DNA from: Bog-752 sp963799395
GTDB taxonomy: Bacteria; Actinomycetota; Thermoleophilia; UBA2241
Reading direction: 5' to 3'
Assembly: GCA_963799395.1 (NCBI GenBank)
Contig: CAWCWZ010000063.1
Coordinates: 62,001-126,000, forward strand
Length of the DNA: 64,000 nucleotides
Below, piece by piece: positions 17,777 through 27,959 of this stretch (position 1 is its first letter; each line of letters begins with the position of its first letter). The notes under the pieces were generated by a model, which saw nothing but the letters and a program-made list of their open reading frames with translations, ran no database searches and was not told the origin of the DNA. The translations under genes were made by a program, and so were the position numbers.

Positions 17777-18721
17777 TCAGTCGCGCACCGCGCCCGGGGC
17801 GGGACCGGCGCGGTGGATGTCCATCACGTCCTGGAGCAGCTTGACGGCCTCGTCGTGAGGGCGCTGGAACGAGTTGCGTCCCATGATCGTGCCGAAGCTG
17901 CCGCCGGCGGCGCACTGCCGGTTCTCTTCGAGCACGGCGTCGACGCCCTTGGCCTCGCCGCCGGAGAAGATGACGATGCGGCGGCCGGCAAAGGCGCCCT
18001 GGATGACGACCTTGACGCGATCGGTGAGGGTGTCGACCTTCATGCCTGCCTTCTCGAGGGCCTCGGCCGACTTCTTGTCATGAGGGGCGTTGGTCGGCGG
18101 CTTGACCTTGATGATGTGGGCGCCGAGCTGGGCCGCGATCTGGGCGGCGTAGGCCGCCACATCGACCGCGGTCTCGCCCTCCTTGGGCAGGTCGCCGCCG
18201 CGCGGGTACGACCAGACGACCACGGCGAGGCCGACCGACTTGGCTTCGGCCGCCATCTCGCGCAGCTCCTCGTACATCTCGGTGCGCGCCCCGGAGGCGG
18301 GGTAGATGGTGAAGCCGATCGCGCTGCAGCCCAGGCGCAGAGCGTCGTCGACGCCGGCGGTGACCGCCGGCAGCGGCGCTTCGGGATGGGTGTAGAGCAG
18401 GTCGTGGTTGTTGGCCTTGAGGATCAGCGGGATCTGCCCGGCGTAGTCGGCGGCGCCGGCCTCGATGAAGCCGAGGGGCGCGGCGTAGGCGTTGCAGCCG
18501 GCGTCGATGGCGAGCTGAAAGTGGTAGCGGGGATCGAAGCCGTCGGGGTTGGGCGAGAAGCTGCGGGCGGGACCGTGCTCGAAGCCCTGGTCGACCGGCA
18601 GCATGACGAGCTTGCCGGTACCGGCCAGACGGCCGCTCATGAGGAAGCGGTAGATGTTGGCCTGGATGCCGGGGCTTTCGGAGCGGTACCAGGAAAGGAT
18701 CTGCTTGACTCTGTCTGTCAT
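17777..18721 (-). CDS. class I fructose-bisphosphate aldolase (DhnA/archaeal type)
   Basis: A 314-residue cytosolic aldolase of the DeoC/LacD superfamily. Recognisable blocks are VMLPVDQGFEHGP, NAYAAPLGFIEAG, PLILKANNHDLLY, SAIGFTIYPAS, HIIKVKPPTN (with the Schiff-base Lys) and IVIFSGGEAK, then GRNSFQRPHDEAVKLL. It splits or forms fructose 1,6-bisphosphate in glycolysis or gluconeogenesis, without metal. The length and motifs are complete. The ATG at 18721 has a purine-rich upstream site. It converges with the mttB homologue. Confidence 0.92.
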   Translation of the reverse strand: MTDRVKQILSWYRSESPGIQANIYRFLMSGRLAGTGKLVMLPVDQGFEHGPARSFSPNPDGFDPRYHFQLAIDAGCNAYAAPLGFIEAGAADYAGQIPLILKANNHDLLYTHPEAPLPAVTAGVDDALRLGCSAIGFTIYPASGARTEMYEELREMAAEAKSVGLAVVVWSYPRGGDLPKEGETAVDVAAYAAQIAAQLGAHIIKVKPPTNAPHDKKSAEALEKAGMKVDTLTDRVKVVIQGAFAGRRIVIFSGGEAKGVDAVLEENRQCAAGGSFGTIMGRNSFQRPHDEAVKLLQDVMDIHRAGPAPGAVRD

Positions 18722-18838
18722 CTGCCTGCCCTCGTCTGGAAGTGGTGGATCTGCCGGTGCGTGGCGCTCTCGGCGGTCCGCAGCGGCTGCCCCGGACGGC
18801 CCTTCACAGATGATATCAGAGGGCGACGGCGCCAGCGG

Positions 18839-21800
18839 TCACCGGCGCTCGTTGTGTGGCGCGAGGTCGGGCGCGGGGCCTGGGACCAGGTCGGGCGCGG
18901 GGCCCGGGACCAGGTCGGGCGCCGCCAGGGCGACGTCGGCCAGCGCCTCGAGGACGTCGGGTTCGATGGCCTGCCGCGACGCCCGCCGCACGCGGGCGGT
19001 GAACGCCGCCCGGCTGAGGCGCCCGTCGCGGTCCCTTGTCGGCGAGGACGTCGCGAGCGGCGACGACGGCGGCGACGACGCGGTCGCCGAGCTCGCCGGC
19101 GACCTGACGCGGGGCGGCGGGTGCGCCGCGGCGCGCCCGCCGCCCCGCCAGGGCGCGCTCCCGCGCCTGGACGGCGACCTCGGCGACCGCCTGACCGCTC
19201 AGCCCCAGACGGGTGGCGACCTCGCCGGCCACGAAGGCCAGCAGGTCGGCGCGCGAGGCCGCCAGGCGCTCGCGCGCCTGGACGAGGCCCGACACCGGGG
19301 CCGCCGCCAGCGCGTCGTCGCCGTCGGCCTCGGACGCCGTCTCCAGTGCCCGTGCGCCGGAGTAGGCCGCGACGCGGTCGCGACCCAGTCGCTTGGCCTG
19401 GTACATGGCCGAATCGGCCAGGTCGATCAGGCGCTCGGCGGTGTCGGCGTCGGAGGGGTAGCTGGCCGTGCCGATGCTGATGGTCAGCCGGCCGGCGCCG
19501 CCGTGACCGTCGTGGGCGACCCTGCGGCGGATGCGGTCGGCCACCCGCAGGCCGGCGCGGGCGTTGGTGTCGACCAGGATCACGGCGAACTCCTCACCGC
19601 CGTAGCGCGCCGCCAGGTCGACGTGGCGGATCGCGCCCTCGATGATCTGGGCGACGCCGCGCAGGGCGGCGTCGCCGGCGCTGTGTCCGAAGCGGTCGTT
19701 GAACTGCTTGAAGTGGTCGAGATCGCAGAACAGCAGCGTGAGCTCGCCCTGGTGCTCGGCGGCGCTCTCGACCTCTTCGGCCAGGCGCTCGTGCAGGTGG
19801 CGGTGGTTGTAGATGCCGGTCAGGCCGTCGGTGATGGCGTCGACCTCGGCGCGACTGAAGCGCACGGCGGCCGAGTGCACCAGCGAAGCGAAGGTCTCCG
19901 AGAGGTTGCCGCGCAGCCCCTCGAGCCGGATCGCGACGTCGGCCGGCAGATCGGCGTTGGCGACCGCGACGATGGCCCCGGTCTCGTCGTGCAGTGGGGC
20001 GATGCCCGACACCCAGGCGCCCCACTCGTCGACGACCACGACGTTGATGTCTAGCTCGCGTCCGGCGAACACGGACCGAAGCTCGTCGTCGATCAGCACC
20101 GGTTCGCCGTAGAGCGAGCGCTGCGACGGCTCCTCTTCGCCGTCGACGACGATCGTGAGGCCGCTTTCGCCGGCGACGATGGTGGTGAGAAAGCGCGCCG
20201 GCGGATGGCTGTCACGCACTTCGCGGAGCGTGGCCGCCACCGCGGCGTAGTCCGGACCGTCCACGTCGTCGCTCGCGACGACGCGGGCGTGCTGGGCGAC
20301 GTCGATCCGCAGAGCCGCCTCGCGGGCGATCTCGCCGGCGCGGGCGTGCAGCGCGGCGAGACCGGCGAGCACGCGCCGAAAGGCGTCGACCAGGCGCGGG
20401 TCGAACTGCTGCCCGCGGCAGCGCTCGAGCTCGGCCAGGCAGTCGGTGTAGGTCATGGCGCTGCGGTAGGGACGCCACGACGACATGGCGTCGTAGGAGT
20501 CGACGATGCACATCACCTGGGCGAGGGCCGGGATGTCGTCGCCGGCGAGGCCGTCGGGGTAGCCGGCGCCGTCCCAGCGTTCGTGATGGTGGCGCACGGC
20601 GGCCACGAGCTCGGGTGCGAACAGCGTGCCGATGATGTCGGCGCTGAAGCTGGGATGCTGGCGCATGAGCTCCCACTCGCGGGAGTTCAGGCGGCTGGGC
20701 TTGAGCAGCACGCGGTCGGAGATCGCGATCTTGCCGATGTCGTGCAGGTAGGCCGCCTCTTCGGCCTGCACGAGCGTCTCGTGCGGCCAGCCGAGCTCCT
20801 TGCCGAGCAGCACCATGTAGGCGGCGACGCGGGCGGCGTGACCGAGCGTGTAGTAGTCCTTGGCCGAGAGCGCCGAGCTCAGGGCCTTGAGGTTGCTCAT
20901 GTGCAGGCGGCGGATGCTTTCGTAGAGGCGGGCGTTGCCCAGGGCAAGCGACAGGTGGGTGGCGATCCGGCGCAGCACCTGGACGTGGTGGTCCGAGTAG
21001 GCGTGCGGCTGCTCGCTGCCGAGCGAGAGCGCGCCGATCAGCTCACCCTCGGCGAACAGGCCGGCGACGGCGCCCGACCGCAGGTCGGCGACGACCGGGT
21101 CGTCGGCCGGCAGCGGTCCGTCGGCCGGCAGATCGAAGATCAGCACCTTGTCGCGCCGCAACCGGTCGCCGAAGCCCTGCCTGACGTCCCCGACGAACCT
21201 GCCCTCGAGGCGCCCGCCGCTGTCGGACGAGCGGATGGTGGCCAGCTTGCCGCGCTCGTCGATCATCACCAGGCTGCCCCGGTCGAAGGGCACGAGGCGG
21301 CGCAGCTCGGCGAGCGTCGCGTCGGCGATGTCCTCGACCCGCAGGGTCGAGGTGATCCTGCGGGCGATCTCGTTCAGAAGCTCGGTCTCGCGCTGGCGTT
21401 GCTCGAGCTCGCGGTAGACCTTGGCGTTGTGGATGGCCACGGCCGCCTGGTCGGCGATGGCCCGCGCGAGCTCGCGCTCCTCGGCGGTGTAGTGTCGCTC
21501 GGCCGTCGTCTCGATCAGGACGAGCAGACCCATGACCTCGTCGCCGACCACGAGCGGCACCGTCAGGCAGGTCTTCTCGCCCCAGTGCGTCATCGACTCG
21601 CGGCTCTGGGGGTCGAGGTCGGGGTCGGAGATCGTCTCCTCGACCGCCTCGGCGCTGGCCAGCAGCGCCCGGTAGCCGGGGTTGTCGCGCAGCGGCATGA
21701 CCTCGCTGCCGAGACCCTCGTAGCTGTCGGACTCGGGCGAGTAGAACGAGCGGTCGACGATCACGTCGGCCGTGGGATCGTACTCCCAGATCACGCACTC

Positions 21801-22674
21801 GTCTGAGCCGAGCGCCGAGGCCGCGGTGCGGGCCACCGCCGGCAGCACGTCCTCGAGGACGAGCGTCGAGGTCAGCGAGCGCCCGGCCGAGACGAGCGAA
21901 GCGAGGCGACGGTTCTGCCGGCGCAGCTCCTGGTTGCTCTGCTCGAGGCGGTCGAGAAGGGCGGCCTTGGCGAAGGCGCCGGCGAGGATGTCGAGCGAAG
22001 AGCCGAGCGCCTCGCTCAGGCGCGGAGAAGTCGCGCGGCACGATGTCGTAGAGGTCGATGAGTCCCACGAGGCTGCCGGCGGAGACCATGGGAATGCTCA
22101 GGAAGCTTTCGAACCCCCAGCGGCGCATGGCGTCGCGCTCGACGGGCTCCAGCGGTGCCGTGCACAGGTCGTCCATCGCCATCGGCAGGCCGGCGTCGAG
22201 GATGCGCCGCGTGAGCGGATACCGCTCGACCGGCAGGGTCCTGCCGGCGACCGCGCGGTCGAAACCCTGCACGTCGCAGCTCGTCACGCAGCGCAGGCGC
22301 TCCGCCTCGGGCATCCAGATGTCGCAGTCGACGGCGTCGACGAGCTCGCGCAGGCCGCCCGCCAGGAGCTCGACGGTCTCGTGGAGACCGACGGTGTGCG
22401 ACAGGCGGCGAGCCAGGTCGTCGAGATCGTCGCGCAGCCGGTCAGGGTCGGCGCCGAGAGACGTCGGCGGCGGGCCGCCGTCCGGGGGTCGCGGGCCGTG
22501 GCGGAGCGCCGTCGCGTCGCGCCGGCGGAAGAAGCGCGGACCGTGGGGACGGCGGTAGCAGGGCAGGTCGCCGGCGTCGGCCCGGCGGCGCAACGCCGCC
22601 GGGCTCACGCCGGCGACCGCCGCCGCCGCGGGCAGCCGCAGCCAGTCCGCGGACTCGTTCCCCTGGGGCTTCAC
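18839..22674 (-). CDS. multi-domain sensor: HTH-GAF-GAF-GAF-HD-GYP-GGDEF, frameshifted
   Basis: A cyclic-di-GMP regulator of about 1275 residues. In order it has a MerR/excisionase-like DNA-binding N-terminus (GVSPAALRRRADAGDLPCYR), a GAF domain (DIWMPEAERLRCVTSC), two more GAF domains, an HD-GYP phosphodiesterase (YLHDIGKIAI, HHHERWDGAGYPDGL) and a GGDEF diguanylate cyclase with active motif YGGEEF. Two one-base shifts break the frame: near 22020, where DFSAPE must join LSEALGSSLDIL, and near 19034, after which the better frame reads LSRAAFTARVRRASRQAIEP and ends at TGA 18839. GTG 22674 has GGAGGG upstream. Carrying both a cyclase and a phosphodiesterase is known in the family. Confidence 0.8.
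18864..18922 (-). repeat. 24-bp tandem repeat inside the 3' end of the sensor gene
   Basis: Two full 24-bp units (18864-18887, 18888-18911, one mismatch) and an 11-base partial third. In the corrected frame they encode PDLVPGPA repeats in the C-terminal tail. Confidence 0.75.
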
Positions 22675-22869
22675 GTCCGATCCCTCCGCTTCCGTCGACC
22701 GCCTAGTTTAGCCATTCGGCTTGCAGCGAGCCACCGCGACGGCGGCCGCTTGCAGGGGGGAGATACTCGCCGGACGGCGAATTGCTGTTGCCAATGGCGC
22801 CATGTATCCTACGGGGCGCCACACTGGGGTGACCTGCCGTTCGTGCGCGGGCTGAAAGGAGACAGCGTG

Positions 22870-23517
22870 ATGAGATCTGGGTTCAAGGGTTCAACCGCGC
22901 GGCTCATCGTGCTACTGGGTCTGGTGCTGGTGGCGCTGGCCCTGGTCGCCGTGCCGCTCGCCATCGCCGCCGCCCCCGGGACCGGGCCGGTCGTTGCGGC
23001 ATCAATGTCCTACGGCAGCTTCTCGGCGGCGCCAAGGTCACCGGTACAGATCCGTCGTCGACGACGACGCCACACGTACGCGCACGGTCACCAGGACGGG
23101 CGCTCGGGCCATTCGTGGCCGTCATCGGTCTGCCGCTTCCGGTGTACGCCGACTCGATTGACGGCCACGGGCACGGCTGCCAACTTCGCAGATACTACGG
23201 CGCCGGTGTCGGTTGTCTACTACCCTCCCGAAACAGTCGGCGCCGCGAACGTCGCGCTCAGCGTCGCCGTCAAGAACACGACGGTCAGCGGCACGGTCAA
23301 GAGCGCCAAGACCAAGAAGGCAGTGAAGGGCGTCAAGGTCACGCTCGGTAACCAGACCGCCACGACCTCCAAGAAGGGCAAGTACTCGATCGTCGTCGGC
23401 CTGTGGCCGGCGACCAGCTACAAGGTCACCTTCGCCTGGAAGGGCCACAAGAAGGTCACCAAGACGATCACCAGCGCGCCGGGTTCGGTGGTCGGATTGA
23501 ACGTTTCTCTCAAGTAG
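22870..23517 (+). CDS. secreted protein with a carboxypeptidase-regulatory-like beta domain, probably frameshifted
   Basis: The start has AAGGAGA and ATG 22870, giving a signal peptide (STARLIVLLGLVLVALALVAVPLAIAA). The C-terminal 80 residues (TTVSGTVKSAKTKKAVKGVKV, then KKGKYSIVVGLWPATSYKVTF) are a Lys-rich immunoglobulin-like domain of the carboxypeptidase-regulatory type, often found in surface proteins. Between about 23020 and 23165 the frame turns Arg/His-rich, while another frame reads GGAKVTGTDPSSTTTPHV and GPFVAVIGLPLPVYADS, so two compensating indels are likely. It ends in TAG, followed by a textbook terminator. Function unknown. Confidence 0.6.
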   Translation: MRSGFKGSTARLIVLLGLVLVALALVAVPLAIAAAPGTGPVVAASMSYGSFSAAPRSPVQIRRRRRRHTYAHGHQDGRSGHSWPSSVCRFRCTPTRLTATGTAANFADTTAPVSVVYYPPETVGAANVALSVAVKNTTVSGTVKSAKTKKAVKGVKVTLGNQTATTSKKGKYSIVVGLWPATSYKVTFAWKGHKKVTKTITSAPGSVVGLNVSLK

Positions 23518-23544
23518 AGCAGAGCAGCCGACGCCTACCAAGGC

Positions 23545-23590
23545 GGGCGAGGGGCGGGGGCCGCAATGGCCCCCGCCCCTCGCCCTTTTT
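23545..23590 (+). terminator. Rho-independent terminator
   Basis: A perfect 18-bp stem (23545-23562 with 23568-23585) is followed directly by TTTTT. It is the clearest terminator in the window. Confidence 0.92.
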
Positions 23591-23645
23591 GGCGCCCGAC
23601 GGCGGCCACGGCTGCGGGGCGGCGTCCAGCGGGTACTCTGTGGCC

Positions 23646-24365
23646 ATGATCCATCCGCCGACAGACGAGCCGATCGTCATCATCCAGCACGAGGCCGCGG
23701 CCCACGCCGGCACGCTGCTCGAGACGCTGGTCAACGCCGGTCTCACGGTCGACGTCCGTCAGCTCCACGCCGGTGCGCCCGTCCCGGCGGTCGAGGAGCT
23801 CGGCGAGATCGGCGGCCTCGTCGTGCTGGGCGGCTCCATGAACGCCGACCAGGCCGCCGAGTTTCCCTTCATCGACCGCGAACGGCGCCTGCTGGCCGCG
23901 GCGGTCGAAACCGGCGTGCCAGTGCTCGGCATCTGCCTCGGCGGCCAGCAGCTCGCCGCCGCCATCGGCGGCCGGGTCTACCAGCGAGCGGTGGCCGAGG
24001 TGGGCTGGCTGCCGGTCGAGATCGTGCGCGCGGACGGTCTGTTGCGCGACGTCTGCTCGCCCTTCCGCGCGCTCGAGTGGCACGCCCAGTCGTTCACGGT
24101 GCCGGCTGAGGCCGAAGTCCTGGCCCTGCGGCCCGGCGATCCCGGGGTGCAGGCCTTCCGCATCGGCCGGCGGGCGTGGGGCCTGCAGTTCCACGCCGAG
24201 GTCGACGAGAGCATCCTGCGGTTCTGGCTGCGGCGCGACAACAAGGGTGTGGCCCGGCGCGACCCGGAGCTGCACGCCCGGCTCTTCGCCGCGGTGCCGC
24301 AGGTCGTCGCCGACTCGCGGCTGCTGTGCCGGCAACTGGTCGAGAACTTCGTGGCCTTCTTTTAG
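23646..24365 (+). CDS. class I glutamine amidotransferase (GATase1) family protein
   Basis: A 239-residue free-standing glutamine amidotransferase-like protein. The nucleophile elbow is GICLGGQQLAAAIGG (catalytic Cys), an oxyanion-strand Gly lies in VVLGGSMNADQ, and the catalytic His-Glu pair is in GLQFHAEVDES. Single-domain members often resemble the GuaA N-terminus and include enzymes that hydrolyse gamma-glutamyl compounds. The exact partner or substrate cannot be read from the sequence. The ATG at 23646 has no clear ribosome site; GTG 23640 in the same frame is an alternative. Its TAG stop overlaps the end of the converging RsbW-like gene. Confidence 0.85.
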   Translation: MIHPPTDEPIVIIQHEAAAHAGTLLETLVNAGLTVDVRQLHAGAPVPAVEELGEIGGLVVLGGSMNADQAAEFPFIDRERRLLAAAVETGVPVLGICLGGQQLAAAIGGRVYQRAVAEVGWLPVEIVRADGLLRDVCSPFRALEWHAQSFTVPAEAEVLALRPGDPGVQAFRIGRRAWGLQFHAEVDESILRFWLRRDNKGVARRDPELHARLFAAVPQVVADSRLLCRQLVENFVAFF

Positions 24366-24786
24366 GCCGCTGGTTCCTCTTGCGCCGGTCGGGCCGGCAG
24401 CCACTTGTGCATCGTCACCCGGGTGCCGTGGTTGACGAGGAACTCGACCCGGTCCATGAGGGTCATGATCAAGAAGAGTCCGCGGCCGGATTCGCTGTCG
24501 GGATCGGGCGGGCCGCCGGTCGGCGGTCGGCGGCCAGACCGGCGGCAAGGCCGGCGCCGTAGTCACGTACCGTCGCCACGACCTCCCCGCTGCCGATCGC
24601 GACCGAGGCGCGCACGCCGCGCGGGCTGTCGCCGAACCGCAACGCGTTCTTGCAGGCCTCGTGCACGCACGTCAGCAGGTCGTAGGTCACGTCGGCCGGC
24701 AGCGCGCGGCTCTCGAGGTAGAGGCGCAACGTGTGGCGAGCGGTACGCAGCCCGCGGAAGTCGGTGATGTCGTGGGCGATGACCAT
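24362..24786 (-). CDS. RsbW-type anti-sigma factor / histidine-kinase-like ATPase, frameshifted
   Basis: A small GHKL ATPase (about 140 residues). The N-box is seen in LTCVHEACKNALRFG and the G1 box in ATVRDYGAGL. After a one-base shift near 24512, the other frame supplies the missing G2/G3 region and end: DPDSESGRGLFLIMTLMDRVEF and NHGTRVTMHKWLPARP, to TAA 24362. Such proteins phosphorylate anti-anti-sigma factors or bind sigma factors, and are reset by SpoIIE-type phosphatases like the one at 2060-3286, though a direct link is only a guess. It converges with the amidotransferase gene. Confidence 0.75.
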
Positions 24787-24906
24787 GTGTCCCTTGTCTG
24801 TCAGTCCGCGTTCACGTGCGACCCCTCCGCATGACAGCGTGCCCGCAAGCGTCTCGGGTCATGCCGTCATAGACTGAAGGTCCGACAGGCGGCCGGAAGA
24901 GACGAC

Positions 24907-25703
24907 ATGACGCCGCAGACGATCGACCATGAGTGGCTGGAACGGCTCTGCCGGCGGGCCGACGACATCCTGTGGGACGGCTACCGCTACGTCCTCGCAG
25001 CCCCCGGCGCGCCCTGGCCGCGCCTGATCTTCCCGGCCAAGGGCCACGAGCGCCGGGTCGGCGAGCAGGAGGCGCGTTTCGCCTTCGTCGCCGCCCTGCT
25101 GGCCGACCCCTCCTCGGCGCCGTGGGCCTTCGCCGCCGAAGCGCCGACCCGGCTCTCCTACCGTTTCGCCCAGCGGGCCGGGGGGCCCCGGGCGCAGCGC
25201 GCCCTGACCGACCTCGCGCTCTACCGCGACAGCGACGATGCGCCGGCGCTGGCGGTCGAGTTCAAGTCGGGGGGCGCTCGGGCAAGTCCGAGCAGGACGA
25301 CAGCATCAAGAAGGACATCGCCAAGGTCTTGGCCGAGCAGCCGCCCGCCCTCTGGTTTCAGGTCGTGCGCGACGCGAGCGCGGCCACGCTGCAGGGTCTG
25401 CTGCGCACGCTCGACACGGCGATCTCGCAGCTCAGCAACCCGTACAAGCTGGGCGCCTATCTGGCGCCGGGCAAGACCCCCGAGCCGCGCGCCAAGGCGA
25501 TCGCCTTTCACGTCTGCGTGCTGAACCCGGACGTGACGGTCTCGATCCACCGGGTGCTCGACTACGTGCCCGGCAAGCCCAAGGACGAGTTCTTCACGCT
25601 GGCGACGACGGCGGCCGACGGCCCGCCCGAGCAGACCCAGCCGCGCGCCTCTCTCGAGATCGCCGACGGGCAGGGATGGAGCGTGTACCGGCCGGCGCCG
25701 TGA
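24907..25703 (+). CDS. unknown protein with a possible PD-(D/E)XK nuclease-like motif, frameshifted
   Basis: I do not recognise this family. The N-terminal part (ATG 24907) contains LPxxxTDLALYRD-type sequence and VEFKSG. The C-terminal part, in another frame, begins GRSGKSEQDDSIKKDIAKVLA and ends WSVYRPAP at TGA 25703. The two join at a run of six G at about 25269-25274; one more G restores SGGRSGKSEQDD, which is what a homopolymer miscall would look like. The corrected protein has about 265 residues. The spacing of an Asp before VEFK recalls PD-(D/E)XK nucleases, but that is only a hint. It is divergent from the RsbW-like gene. Confidence 0.6.
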
Positions 25704-25724
25704 GCGGGCGTCGAGGCCGGTTCG

Positions 25725-26078
25725 CTAGCAGGTGACGTGGAGGATGGCGCGTACGTCTCCGGGCTTTGTGTCTCGCAACAGGAGCAGCGCTTTCTCGGTC
25801 GGCTCGGCGACGATCTCGACGCCGCGCCGCTTCGCCTCGTGCCAGACGTCGGGCATGATCGGCAGGCTGCCGGACTCGCCGGTGCCGACGACCAGCCGCC
25901 GCCCGCCCCAGGGGATCGTCTCGTCGACCGACAGCGGCGTGTGGCCGAACTCAGCACGGTAGGCCTTCGACGCCTTCTTGGCGCGCTTGGTGACCTTGCC
26001 CCTGTCGATCACGATGTCGTGGTCGTAGCGCACGCCCTCGACTTCGACCTCGCCGAACCTGATCCAGCATCCTTTCAC
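25725..26078 (-). CDS. Mth938-like domain protein
   Basis: A 117-residue protein of the Mth938/AAMDC family of small, widely conserved proteins of unknown biochemical role. Typical blocks are FGEVEVEGVRYDHDIVID near the start, GTGESGSLPIMPDV in the middle, and PTEKALLLLRDTKPGDVRAILHVTC at the end. The GTG at 26078 was chosen because GAGGAGG lies 6 bases upstream and the length then matches the family; the open frame continues upstream without similarity. It stops at TAG. It is divergent from the 26289 gene, with about 210 bases between. Confidence 0.82.
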   Translation of the reverse strand: MKGCWIRFGEVEVEGVRYDHDIVIDRGKVTKRAKKASKAYRAEFGHTPLSVDETIPWGGRRLVVGTGESGSLPIMPDVWHEAKRRGVEIVAEPTEKALLLLRDTKPGDVRAILHVTC

Positions 26079-26288
26079 TGCGGCCTCCTCACTCTGGGCG
26101 AGCGCGAACCTGGGGTCGGGAGCCCGGCGCCCCTGGCGCTCACCACCGCGCGTTCTCTTTGTTCCCGTCGCCGGCATCGCGGTCTGCCGTTCGCGGCCGC
26201 GCGGCTCGCGCCGGCTCCGACCCCCGGCGAGTCGGCCTGATAGAATCGGTGAGTCGCACCTGACTCCGGCAAGCGAACGGAGGCATGC

Positions 26289-26993
26289 ATGGGCAAGGTC
26301 GGTTACGGCTACGGCAGCGAGTACCATCTGCAGCGCTACCTGGCGTATCACCGCGGGGTCCTCAAGCAGCAGGTCGACGAGGCGACCGGCGGCGAGCTGA
26401 TCAACTGGCTCGACTTTCCCTTCAGCGCGAGCCCCCAGCGCTTCTACCACGGGGAGTGGCGGGGGATCGGCTTTCTGCGCGACAACGAGCGCGCCGGCAA
26501 CGTCCACGAAGCCTGGCGGGCGTACTGGCCCCAGACGGGTTCGCCGCCGAGCTGGGACGCGGTGGGGATCATGAACAAAGGCGGCGCGACCTCCTGGGTC
26601 CTGGTCAAAGCCAAGGCCAATCTGGGTGAGCTCAAGAGCGACTGCGCGGCCAGCGCCAAGGCCAGGCCGCTGATCGAGCGCGCCCTGGCCGACACCAGGC
26701 GCGCGCTCGGCATCGCCGCCAACAGCGAGTGGACCGCGCCCTACTACCAGTTCTGCAATCGCCTGGCGATCCTCCACTTTCTGCTGGACCACGGGGTCAC
26801 GGCGCACGTGCTGTTCCTGTACTTCACGGGCGACAGGTTCCCGCGCAACCCCGCGATCGTCTGTCCGCAGTCGGCCGAGGAGTGGCAGCCGGCGCTCGCG
26901 ACCATGCACCAGAAGGTGGGCTGGCCCGGCAACGGCGCGCTTGCGCCCCACGTGCACGAGCTCTTTTTGCCGATGCACAACCTCGACGTCTGA
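26289..26993 (+). CDS. conserved-looking protein of unknown function
   Basis: A 234-residue soluble protein that I do not recognise. It is rich in aromatic residues (GYGYGSEYHLQRYLAYHRG, FYHGEWRGIGFL, APYYQFCNRLAILHFLLDHG), has no signal peptide or membrane segment, and ends AVxxHELFLPMHNLDV-like. The central LVKAKANLGELKSDCAAS is reminiscent of nuclease-like cores (an acidic residue, then E-x-K), but this is not enough for a call. GGAGG lies 5 bases before ATG 26289. Its last codons and stop are repeated in a 33-bp tandem duplication just downstream. Confidence 0.75.
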   Translation: MGKVGYGYGSEYHLQRYLAYHRGVLKQQVDEATGGELINWLDFPFSASPQRFYHGEWRGIGFLRDNERAGNVHEAWRAYWPQTGSPPSWDAVGIMNKGGATSWVLVKAKANLGELKSDCAASAKARPLIERALADTRRALGIAANSEWTAPYYQFCNRLAILHFLLDHGVTAHVLFLYFTGDRFPRNPAIVCPQSAEEWQPALATMHQKVGWPGNGALAPHVHELFLPMHNLDV

Positions 26994-27040
26994 CTAGAGG
27001 CGCGTCAGCACAACCTCGACGTCTGACTACAGGCGCTTCA
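26975..27040. repeat. 33-bp tandem duplication covering a gene end
   Basis: Positions 26975-27007 and 27008-27040 are nearly identical, with three mismatches. The unit contains the last codons and TGA of the 26289 gene, and the second copy contains the stop of the converging antitoxin-like gene. Confidence 0.8.
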
Positions 27041-27865
27041 GCAGCCTCTTCGCCTCGGCGAGGCTGAGACCAACTCAGGTCGGCTCGCGAGTGTCCGGCC
27101 GCGAGGAGCGCCCGCACCAGGCTCAGGGGCAGCAGCTCGCCCTCGGGCCGCGCCGGCTGCTCGACAGGTCGCGCCGGCCGCGTGCCCGTGCGCACGGCTG
27201 ACCAGAACTCGCGCTCGGTCACGCGCAGCTCGTGCTCGAGGATGTAGGCGGCCATCCGGGGCGAGTACTCGCCGCGTCCCTTTGAGATGACGGCGCGCAG
27301 CAGCGTTCCGTCGGCGAGGCTCTTTGTCCAGACCTCGTGCTTGCCGGTTTGGCGCCCCGGCTTGCCGGATGTGCGGGCCCAGCCGTCGACGCGGCAGAAC
27401 GCGCGCAGGTCGCGGTAGGGGATGGGCCTCACGCGCGATCGGCGCCTCTCGGCCTCGGCATCGAGGTTCAGCATGGCCACGACGCCGTCGGCGTCGCCGG
27501 CCAGCTCGATGCGCCGTACGTAGCCGACATTGCCACGGTGATTGACGGCGTGGCGCAGCTCGTCTTCCCAGTCTTCGGCGTATTCGAGCATGACGTCGGC
27601 GAGCTCGTGCAGAGCTTCGTCGAGCCTGGCCGGCGACGGCGTGAGTGTTGAGCTCAGGGAGCCACAGGCCGAACTGGGCCTCGGTTGTCACCACCTCAGG
27701 GTGAAAGCGGTAGCACGCGCCGAGCAGTGCGCTGATCTCGTCGGCGTTGGCGAGTACGACCTCGCGTCTATTGCGCCGGCCTATGAGCTGCCAGCGGCCC
27801 CGGCGGGCCTTGTCGAGCAGCGAGGGAAGCTGTCTGCGAGCGTCGGTCACGGTCCACGTCTCCAT
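27027..27865 (-). CDS. Phd/YefM-type antitoxin domain fused to a HicA-like domain, frameshifted
   Basis: The N-terminus, METWTVTDARRQLPSLLDKA, is a Phd/YefM antitoxin fold, followed by EVVTTEAQFGLWLPEL, typical of antitoxins with a trailing partially HicB-like region. The middle (LDEALHELADVMLEYAEDW) lies one frame away and continues without a new start into a domain resembling HicA toxins: LRAFCRVDGW, GKHEVWTKSLADGTLLRAVI, YILEHELRVTEREFWSAV. One-base shifts near 27625 and 27072 give a continuous protein of about 280 residues ending SLAEAKRLLKRL at TAG 27027. Antitoxin-like and toxin-like parts in one chain are unusual; the HicA resemblance is by eye only. Confidence 0.6.
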
Positions 27866-27959
27866 GGGGTCCACCTCGGGTTCAGGAAGCGTAGCGCTGA
27901 AGAGCTTCTGTACATGATGTAGCGATTGTACACCAGTTGACGTTGGTGGCGCGAGGCGC

